Assembly (NCBI GenBank): GCA_900893395.1
Contig: CAAHFI010886230.1
Location: 1 to 23,298, forward strand
DNA: 23,298 nucleotides
Source of the DNA: Euglena gracilis
Lineage: Eukaryota; Euglenozoa; Euglenophyceae; Euglenales; Euglenaceae
Direction: 5' to 3'
A model generated the notes under the pieces. The model saw only the letters and a program-made list of their open reading frames with translations, searched no databases and was not told the origin of the DNA. This document shows, one piece after another, positions 1 to 8,700 of this stretch; positions within the stretch are counted from its first letter, which is position 1, and every line of letters begins with the position of its first letter. The translations under genes and the position numbers were made by a program.

Positions 1-2062
1 GCCGCGGGCAAAATTGCGCCTGTCCGCCGGCGCCCTTCGCAACAGTCAGGTAAAGGATCGCCGACCTCTAGCCGGGGGGAGCGCTCGTTTTTGGAGCGCC
101 GGCGCGTCCGATTTCGGCCGAAAATCACCGAAAAATGACGTTCGTTGGGGCGTCCGTTACCAAAGTGCTATTTTGCGCCTCCCGGGCGTAACTGCTGCGT
201 TTTCCGCACGCCCGCCGCGGGCAAAATTGCGCCTGTCCGCCGGCGCCCTTCGCAACAGTCAGGTAAAGGATCGCCGACCTCTAGCCGGGGCGGAGCGCTC
301 GTTTTTGGAGCGCCGGCGCGTCCGATTTCGGCCGAAAATCACCGAAAAATGACGTTCGTTGGGGCGTCCGTTACCAAAGTGCTATTTTGCGCCTCCCGGG
401 CGGTAACGCTGCGTTTTCCGCACGCCCCGCGGGCAAAATTGCGCCTGTCCGCCGGCGCCCTTCGCAACAGTCAGGTAAAGGATCGCCGACCTCTAGCCGG
501 GGCGGAGCGCTCGTTTTTGGAGCGCCGGCGCGTCCGATTTCGGCCGAAAATCACCGAAAAATGACGTTCGTTGGGGCGTCCGTTACCAAAGTGCTATTTT
601 GCGCCTCCCGGGCGGTAACTGCTGCGTTTTCCGCACGCCCGCCGCGGGCAAAATTGCGCCTGTCCGCCGGCGCCCTTCGCAACAGTCAGGTAAAGGATCG
701 CCGACCTCTAGCCGGGGCGGAGCGCTCGTTTTTGGAGCGCCGGCGCGTCCGATTTCGGCCGAAAATCACCGAAAAAATGACGTTCGTTGGGGCGTCCGTT
801 ACCAAAGTGCTATTTTGCGCCTCCCGGGCGGTAACTGCTGCGTTTTCCGCACGCCCGCCGCGGGCAAAATTGCGCCTGTCCGCCGGCGCCCTTCGCAACA
901 GTCAGGTAAAGGATCGCCGACCTCTAGCCGGGGCGAGCGCTCGTTTTTGGAGCGCCGGCGCGTCCGATTTCGGCCGAAAATCACCGAAAAATGACGTTCG
1001 TTGGGGCGTCCGTTACCAAAGTGCTATTTTGCGCCTCCCGGGCGGTAACGCTGCGTTTTCCGCACGCCCGCCGCGGGCAAAATTGCGCCTGTCCGCCCGG
1101 CGCCCTTCGCAACAGTCAGGTAAAGGATCGCCGACCTCTAGCCGGGGCGGAGCGCTCGTTTTTGGAGCGCCGGCGCGTCCGATTTCGGCCGAAAATCACC
1201 GAAAAATGACGTTCGTTGGGGCGTCCGTTACCAAAGTGCTATTTTGCGCCTCCCGGGCGGTAACTGCTGCGTTTTCCGCACGCCCGCCGCGGGCAAAATT
1301 GCGCCTGTCCGCCCGGCGCCCTTCGCAACAGTCAGGTAAAGGATCGCCGACCTCTAGCCGGGGCGAGCGCTCGTTTTTGGAGCGCCGGCGCGTCCGATTT
1401 CGGCCGAAAATCACCGAAAAATGACGTTCGTTGGGCGTCCGTTACCAAAGTGCTATTTTGCGCCTCCCGGGCGGTAACTGCTGCGTTTTCCGCACGCCCG
1501 CCGCGGGCAAAATTGCGCCTGTCCGCCGGCGCCCTTCGCAACAGTCAGGTAAAGGATCGCCGACCTCTAGCCGGGGCGGAGCGCTCGTTTTTGGAGCGCC
1601 GGCGCGTCCGATTTCGGCCGAAAATCACCGAAAAATGACGTTCGTTGGGGCGTCCGTTACCAAAGTGCTATTTTGCGCCTCCCGGGCGGTAACTGCTGCG
1701 TTTTCCGCACGCCCGCCGCGGGCAAAATTGCGCCTGTCCGCCGGCGCCCTTCGCAACAGTCAGGTAAAGGATCGCCGACCTCTAGCCGGGGCGGAGCGCT
1801 CGTTTTTGGAGCGCCGGCGCGTCCGATTTCGGCCGAAAATCACCGAAAAATGACGTTTTGGGGCGTCCGTTACCAAAGTGCTATTTTGCGCCTCCCGGGC
1901 GGTAACTGCTGCGTTTTCCGCACGCCCGCCGCGGGCAAAATTGCGCCTGTCCGCCGGCGCCCTTCGCAACAGTCAGGTAAAGGATCGCCGACCTCTAGCC
2001 GGGGCGGAGCGCTCGTTTTTGGAGCGCCGGCGCGTCCGATTTCGGCCGAAAATCACCGAAAA
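1..2062 (+). repeat. Left segment: near-consensus copies with scattered indels
   Basis: A partial unit and ten complete units. Besides the two standard variable sites, several copies carry private small changes. These include a lost G in GGGCGGTAAC near 187, a lost T in TAACTGCTGCG near 405 and 1047, a shortened CACGCCCGCC near 424, one extra A in the A-tract near 777, a lost G in TTGGGGCG near 1434, and the CG-less form GACGTTTTGGGG at 1852-1863. This density of change is higher than in the adjoining 11 kb. The lost-T form then reappears only beyond about 14.3 kb. No gene or unique sequence is present. Confidence 0.85.
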
Positions 2063-2512
2063 ATGACGTTCGTTGGGGCGTCCGTTACCAAAGTGCTATT
2101 TTGCGCCTCCCGGGCGGTAACTGCTGCGTTTTCCGCACGCCCGCCGCGGGCAAAATTGCGCCTGTCCGCCGGCGCCCTTCGCAACAGTCAGGTAAAGGAT
2201 CGCCGACCTCTAGCCGGGGCGAGCGCTCGTTTTTGGAGCGCCGGCGCGTCCGATTTCGGCCGAAAATCACCGAAAAATGACGTTCGTTGGGGCGTCCGTT
2301 ACCAAAGTGCTATTTTGCGCCTCCCGGGCGGTAACTGCTGCGTTTTCCGCACGCCCGCCGCGGGCAAAATTGCGCCTGTCCGCCCGGCGCCCTTCGCAAC
2401 AGTCAGGTAAAGGATCGCCGACCTCTAGCCGGGGCGAGCGCTCGTTTTTGGAGCGCCGGCGCGTCCGATTTCGGCCGAAAATCACCGAAAAATGACGTTC
2501 GTTGGGGCGTCC

Positions 2513-2550
2513 GTTACCAAAGTGCTATTTTGCGCCTCCCGGGCGGTAAC
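2513..2550. repeat. Inverted repeat GTTACC/GGTAAC in each monomer (shown in reference copy)
   Basis: GTTACC at unit 22-27 is the reverse complement of GGTAAC at unit 54-59, with 26 bases between them that include the CCCGGG palindrome. The left arm is among the best-kept parts of the unit. The right arm is often damaged in the right-hand copies, where a G or the following T is lost. A 6-bp match can arise by chance in 215 bp, so significance is uncertain. Confidence 0.5.
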
Positions 2551-2567
2551 TGCTGCGTTTTCCGCAC

Positions 2568-2580
2568 GCCCGCCGCGGGC
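2568..2580 (+). repeat. GC hairpin in each monomer (shown in reference copy)
   Basis: GCCCG, a 3-base loop CCG, and CGGGC (unit 77-89) can fold into a 5-bp GC stem. Just upstream, TGCG and CGCA (unit 63-66 and 72-75) flank TTTTC and could form a weaker 4-bp stem. These short GC stems coincide with places where bases are often missing in the right-hand copies, which is relevant to both replication slippage and sequencing error. Confidence 0.6.
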
Positions 2581-2652
2581 AAAATTGCGCCTGTCCGCCG
2601 GCGCCCTTCGCAACAGTCAGGTAAAGGATCGCCGACCTCTAGCCGGGGCGGA

Positions 2653-2671
2653 GCGCTCGTTTTTGGAGCGC
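2653..2671 (+). repeat. T-loop hairpin in each monomer (shown in reference copy)
   Basis: GCGCTC and GAGCGC (unit 162-167 and 175-180) are reverse complements separated by the 7-base loop GTTTTTG. The left arm also sits inside the 8-bp palindrome GAGCGCTC (unit 160-167). In units reading GGGGCGAG this grows to the 10-bp palindrome CGAGCGCTCG. The motif GGAGCGC also occurs twice as a direct repeat across the loop. One eroded copy near 20500-20515 has lost the left arm and the loop. Confidence 0.75.
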
Positions 2672-2683
2672 CGGCGCGTCCGA

Positions 2684-2695
2684 TTTCGGCCGAAA
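2684..2695. repeat. 12-bp perfect palindrome in each monomer (shown in reference copy)
   Basis: TTTCGGCCGAAA is its own reverse complement and lies at unit positions 193-204. Including the flanks, GATTT on the left nearly mirrors AAAATC on the right, broken only by one extra A, so the symmetric block spans about 17 bp. It is intact in almost every copy, including most eroded ones. A dyad of this size could bind a dimeric protein or form a short cruciform. No protein is known to me for this exact site, so function is only a suggestion. Confidence 0.85.
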
Positions 2696-2707
2696 ATCAC
2701 CGAAAAA
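2693..2707 (+). other. Two A-tracts in helical phase (shown in reference copy)
   Basis: CCGAAAA and CCGAAAAA follow each other with their A-tracts starting exactly 10 bp apart (unit 202-205 and 212-216, the last base belonging to the next unit). A-tracts repeated at about one helical turn are established to bend DNA. In this GC-rich unit the pair forms the most A-rich stretch, next to the 12-bp palindrome. That it positions nucleosomes or bends the array is inference. Confidence 0.6.
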
Positions 2708-5700
2708 TGACGTTCGTTGGGGCGTCCGTTACCAAAGTGCTATTTTGCGCCTCCCGGGCGGTAACTGCTGCGTTTTCCGCACGCCCGCCGCGGGCAAAAT
2801 TGCGCCTGTCCGCCCGGCGCCCTTCGCAACAGTCAGGTAAAGGATCGCCGACCTCTAGCCGGGGCGGAGCGCTCGTTTTTGGAGCGCCGGCGCGTCCGAT
2901 TTCGGCCGAAAATCACCGAAAAATGACGTTCGTTGGGGCGTCCGTTACCAAAGTGCTATTTTGCGCCTCCCGGGCGGTAACTGCTGCGTTTTCCGCACGC
3001 CCGCCGCGGGCAAAATTGCGCCTGTCCGCCCGGCGCCCTTCGCAACAGTCAGGTAAAGGATCGCCGACCTCTAGCCGGGGCGGAGCGCTCGTTTTTGGAG
3101 CGCCGGCGCGTCCGATTTCGGCCGAAAATCACCGAAAAATGACGTTCGTTGGGGCGTCCGTTACCAAAGTGCTATTTTGCGCCTCCCGGGCGGTAACTGC
3201 TGCGTTTTCCGCACGCCCGCCGCGGGCAAAATTGCGCCTGTCCGCCCGGCGCCCTTCGCAACAGTCAGGTAAAGGATCGCCGACCTCTAGCCGGGGCGAG
3301 CGCTCGTTTTTGGAGCGCCGGCGCGTCCGATTTCGGCCGAAAATCACCGAAAAATGACGTTCGTTGGGGCGTCCGTTACCAAAGTGCTATTTTGCGCCTC
3401 CCGGGCGGTAACTGCTGCGTTTTCCGCACGCCCGCCGCGGGCAAAATTGCGCCTGTCCGCCCGGCGCCCTTCGCAACAGTCAGGTAAAGGATCGCCGACC
3501 TCTAGCCGGGGCGGAGCGCTCGTTTTTGGAGCGCCGGCGCGTCCGATTTCGGCCGAAAATCACCGAAAAATGACGTTCGTTGGGGCGTCCGTTACCAAAG
3601 TGCTATTTTGCGCCTCCCGGGCGGTAACTGCTGCGTTTTCCGCACGCCCGCCGCGGGCAAAATTGCGCCTGTCCGCCCGGCGCCCTTCGCAACAGTCAGG
3701 TAAAGGATCGCCGACCTCTAGCCGGGGCAGAGCGCTCGTTTTTGGAGCGCCGGCGCGTCCGATTTCGGCCGAAAATCACCGAAAAATGACGTTCGTTGGG
3801 GCGTCCGTTACCAAAGTGCTATTTTGCGCCTCCCGGGCGGTAACTGCTGCGTTTTCGCACGCCCGCCGCGGGCAAAATTGCGCCTGTCCGCCCGGCGCCC
3901 TTCGCAACAGTCAGGTAAAGGATCGCCGACCTCTAGCCGGGGCGAGCGCTCGTTTTTGGAGCGCCGGCGCGTCCGATTTCGGCCGAAAATCACCGAAAAA
4001 TGACGTTCGTTGGGGCGTCCGTTACCAAAGTGCTATTTTGCGCCTCCCGGGCGGTAACTGCTGCGTTTTCCGCACGCCCGCCGCGGGCAAAATTGCGCCT
4101 GTCCGCCCGGCGCCCTTCGCAACAGTCAGGTAAAGGATCGCCGACCTCTAGCCGGGGCGAGCGCTCGTTTTTGGAGCGCCGGCGCGTCCGATTTCGGCCG
4201 AAAATCACCGAAAAATGACGTTCGTTGGGGCGTCCGTTACCAAAGTGCTATTTTGCGCCTCCCGGGCGGTAACTGCTGCGTTTTCCGCACGCCCGCCGCG
4301 GGCAAAATTGCGCCTGTCCGCCGGCGCCCTTCGCAACAGTCAGGTAAAGGATCGCCGACCTCTAGCCGGGGCAGAGCGCTCGTTTTTGGAGCGCCGGCGC
4401 GTCCGATTTCGGCCGAAAATCACCGAAAAATGACGTTCGTTGGGGCGTCCGTTACCAAAGTGCTATTTTGCGCCTCCCGGGCGGTAACTGCTGCGTTTTC
4501 CGCACGCCCGCCGCGGGCAAAATTGCGCCTGTCCGCCGGCGCCCTTCGCAACAGTCAGGTAAAGGATCGCCGACCTCTAGCCGGGGCAGCGCTCGTTTTT
4601 GGAGCGCCGGCGCGTCCGATTTCGGCCGAAAATCACCGAAAAATGACGTTCGTTGGGGCGTCCGTTACCAAAGTGCTATTTTGCGCCTCCCGGGCGGTAA
4701 CTGCTGCGTTTTCCGCACGCCCGCCGCGGGCAAAATTGCGCCTGTCCGCCCGGCGCCCTTCGCAACAGTCAGGTAAAGGATCGCCGACCTCTAGCCGGGG
4801 CGAGCGCTCGTTTTTGGAGCGCCGGCGCGTCCGATTTCGGCCGAAAATCACCGAAAAATGACGTTCGTTGGGGCGTCCGTTACCAAAGTGCTATTTTGCG
4901 CCTCCCGGGCGGTAACTGCTGCGTTTTCCGCACGCCCGCCGCGGGCAAAATTGCGCCTGTCCGCCGGCGCCCTTCGCAACAGTCAGGTAAAGGATCGCCG
5001 ACCTCTAGCCGGGGCAGAGCGCTCGTTTTTGGAGCGCCGGCGCGTCCGATTTCGGCCGAAAATCACCGAAAAATGACGTTCGTTGGGGCGTCCGTTACCA
5101 AAGTGCTATTTTGCGCCTCCCGGGCGGTAACTGCTGCGTTTTCCGCACGCCCGCCGCGGGCAAAATTGCGCCTGTCCGCCCGGCGCCCTTCGCAACAGTC
5201 AGGTAAAGGATCGCCGACCTCTAGCCGGGGCGAGCGCTCGTTTTTGGAGCGCCGGCGCGTCCGATTTCGGCCGAAAATCACCGAAAAATGACGTTCGTTG
5301 GGGCGTCCGTTACCAAAGTGCTATTTTGCGCCTCCCGGGCGGTAACTGCTGCGTTTTCCGCACGCCCGCCGCGGGCAAAATTGCGCCTGTCCGCCGGCGC
5401 CCTTCGCAACAGTCAGGTAAAGGATCGCCGACCTCTAGCCGGGGCGGAGCGCTCGTTTTTGGAGCGCCGGCGCGTCCGATTTCGGCCGAAAATCACCGAA
5501 AAATGACGTTCGTTGGGGCGTCCGTTACCAAAGTGCTATTTTGCGCCTCCCGGGCGGTAACTGCTGCGTTTTCCGCACGCCCGCCGCGGGCAAAATTGCG
5601 CCTGTCCGCCGGCGCCCTTCGCAACAGTCAGGTAAAGGATCGCCGACCTCTAGCCGGGGCGGAGCGCTCGTTTTTGGAGCGCCGGCGCGTCCGATTTCGG

Positions 5701-8700
5701 CCGAAAATCACCGAAAAATGACGTTCGTTGGGGCGTCCGTTACCAAAGTGCTATTTTGCGCCTCCCGGGCGGTAACTGCTGCGTTTTCCGCACGCCCGCC
5801 GCGGGCAAAATTGCGCCTGTCCGCCCGGCGCCCTTCGCAACAGTCAGGTAAAGGATCGCCGACCTCTAGCCGGGGCAGAGCGCTCGTTTTTGGAGCGCCG
5901 GCGCGTCCGATTTCGGCCGAAAATCACCGAAAAATGACGTTCGTTGGGGCGTCCGTTACCAAAGTGCTATTTTGCGCCTCCCGGGCGGTAACTGCTGCGT
6001 TTTCCGCACGCCCGCCGCGGGCAAAATTGCGCCTGTCCGCCGGCGCCCTTCGCAACAGTCAGGTAAAGGATCGCCGACCTCTAGCCGGGGGAGCGCTCGT
6101 TTTTGGAGCGCCGGCGCGTCCGATTTCGGCCGAAAATCACCGAAAAATGACGTTCGTTGGGGCGTCCGTTACCAAAGTGCTATTTTGCGCCTCCCGGGCG
6201 GTAACTGCTGCGTTTTCCGCACGCCCGCCGCGGGCAAAATTGCGCCTGTCCGCCGGCGCCCTTCGCAACAGTCAGGTAAAGGATCGCCGACCTCTAGCCG
6301 GGGCGAGCGCTCGTTTTTGGAGCGCCGGCGCGTCCGATTTCGGCCGAAAATCACCGAAAAATGACGTTCGTTGGGGCGTCCGTTACCAAAGTGCTATTTT
6401 GCGCCTCCCGGGCGGTAACTGCTGCGTTTTCCGCACGCCCGCCGCGGGCAAAATTGCGCCTGTCCGCCCGGCGCCCTTCGCAACAGTCAGGTAAAGGATC
6501 GCCGACCTCTAGCCGGGGCGGAGCGCTCGTTTTTGGAGCGCCGGCGCGTCCGATTTCGGCCGAAAATCACCGAAAAATGACGTTCGTTGGGGCGTCCGTT
6601 ACCAAAGTGCTATTTTGCGCCTCCCGGGCGGTAACTGCTGCGTTTTCCGCACGCCCGCCGCGGGCAAAATTGCGCCTGTCCGCCCGGCGCCCTTCGCAAC
6701 AGTCAGGTAAAGGATCGCCGACCTCTAGCCGGGGCGGAGCGCTCGTTTTTGGAGCGCCGGCGCGTCCGATTTCGGCCGAAAATCACCGAAAAATGACGTT
6801 CGTTGGGGCGTCCGTTACCAAAGTGCTATTTTGCGCCTCCCGGGCGGTAACTGCTGCGTTTTCCGCACGCCCGCCGCGGGCAAAATTGCGCCTGTCCGCC
6901 GGCGCCCTTCGCAACAGTCAGGTAAAGGATCGCCGACCTCTAGCCGGGGCGAGCGCTCGTTTTTGGAGCGCCGGCGCGTCCGATTTCGGCCGAAAATCAC
7001 CGAAAAATGACGTTCGTTGGGGCGTCCGTTACCAAAGTGCTATTTTGCGCCTCCCGGGCGGTAACTGCTGCGTTTTCCGCACGCCCGCCGCGGGCAAAAT
7101 TGCGCCTGTCCGCCGGCGCCCTTCGCAACAGTCAGGTAAAGGATCGCCGACCTCTAGCCGGGGCAGCGCTCGTTTTTGGAGCGCCGGCGCGTCCGATTTC
7201 GGCCGAAAATCACCGAAAAATGACGTTCGTTGGGGCGTCCGTTACCAAAGTGCTATTTTGCGCCTCCCGGGCGGTAACTGCTGCGTTTTCCGCACGCCCG
7301 CCGCGGGCAAAATTGCGCCTGTCCGCCCGGCGCCCTTCGCAACAGTCAGGTAAAGGATCGCCGACCTCTAGCCGGGGCGGAGCGCTCGTTTTTGGAGCGC
7401 CGGCGCGTCCGATTTCGGCCGAAAATCACCGAAAAATGACGTTCGTTGGGGCGTCCGTTACCAAAGTGCTATTTTGCGCCTCCCGGGCGGTAACTGCTGC
7501 GTTTTCCGCACGCCCGCCGCGGGCAAAATTGCGCCTGTCCGCCGGCGCCCTTCGCAACAGTCAGGTAAAGGATCGCCGACCTCTAGCCGGGGCGGAGCGC
7601 TCGTTTTTGGAGCGCCGGCGCGTCCGATTTCGGCCGAAAATCACCGAAAAATGACGTTCGTTGGGGCGTCCGTTACCAAAGTGCTATTTTGCGCCTCCCG
7701 GGCGGTAACTGCTGCGTTTTCCGCACGCCCGCCGCGGGCAAAATTGCGCCTGTCCGCCCGGCGCCCTTCGCAACAGTCAGGTAAAGGATCGCCGACCTCT
7801 AGCCGGGGCGAGCGCTCGTTTTTGGAGCGCCGGCGCGTCCGATTTCGGCCGAAAATCACCGAAAAATGACGTTCGTTGGGGCGTCCGTTACCAAAGTGCT
7901 ATTTTGCGCCTCCCGGGCGGTAACTGCTGCGTTTTCCGCACGCCCGCCGCGGGCAAAATTGCGCCTGTCCGCCGGCGCCCTTCGCAACAGTCAGGTAAAG
8001 GATCGCCGACCTCTAGCCGGGGCGGAGCGCTCGTTTTTGGAGCGCCGGCGCGTCCGATTTCGGCCGAAAATCACCGAAAAATGACGTTCGTTGGGGCGTC
8101 CGTTACCAAAGTGCTATTTTGCGCCTCCCGGGCGGTAACTGCTGCGTTTTCCGCACGCCCGCCGCGGGCAAAATTGCGCCTGTCCGCCGGCGCCCTTCGC
8201 AACAGTCAGGTAAAGGATCGCCGACCTCTAGCCGGGGCGGAGCGCTCGTTTTTGGAGCGCCGGCGCGTCCGATTTCGGCCGAAAATCACCGAAAAATGAC
8301 GTTCGTTGGGGCGTCCGTTACCAAAGTGCTATTTTGCGCCTCCCGGGCGGTAACTGCTGCGTTTTCCGCACGCCCGCCGCGGGCAAAATTGCGCCTGTCC
8401 GCCCGGCGCCCTTCGCAACAGTCAGGTAAAGGATCGCCGACCTCTAGCCGGGGCGGAGCGCTCGTTTTTGGAGCGCCGGCGCGTCCGATTTCGGCCGAAA
8501 ATCACCGAAAAATGACGTTCGTTGGGGCGTCCGTTACCAAAGTGCTATTTTGCGCCTCCCGGGCGGTAACTGCTGCGTTTTCCGCACGCCCGCCGCGGGC
8601 AAAATTGCGCCTGTCCGCCGGCGCCCTTCGCAACAGTCAGGTAAAGGATCGCCGACCTCTAGCCGGGGCGAGCGCTCGTTTTTGGAGCGCCGGCGCGTCC

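Larger units (their letters stand above)
2492..2706 (+). repeat. Reference monomer (215 bp) of the satellite
   Basis: This copy is a good consensus for the core. I number it from the A of ATGACG (unit position 1) to 215. It holds 135 G+C bases (about 63%) and 32 CpG steps. In order it contains TTCGTTGG at unit 7-14; a 6-bp inverted repeat GTTACC/GGTAAC at 22-27 and 54-59; TTGCGCCT at 39-46 and again at 94-101; a small hairpin at 63-75; a GC hairpin at 77-89; the variable C-run at 107-108; the variable G/A site at 158-161; a T-loop hairpin at 162-180; a 12-bp palindrome at 193-204; and A-tracts at 202-205 and 212-216. Copies with three C at the C-run are one base longer, and copies lacking one G at the second site are one base shorter. 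Units of 214, 215 and 216 bp are therefore common. Confidence 0.95.

Noticed and set aside
2580-2660. Helitron-type end (CTAG after a hairpin) as the origin of the satellite
   Set aside because: CTAG is present at unit 148-151, but no adequate hairpin lies just before it and no matching 5-prime end is seen.
2640-2710. RNA polymerase III promoter boxes and a T-run terminator, which would suggest a SINE or a small RNA gene
   Set aside because: TAGCCGGGGCGG only loosely resembles an A box. GTTCGTTGG matches only the first bases of a B box and lies in the wrong place, and there is no A-rich tail or target-site duplication.
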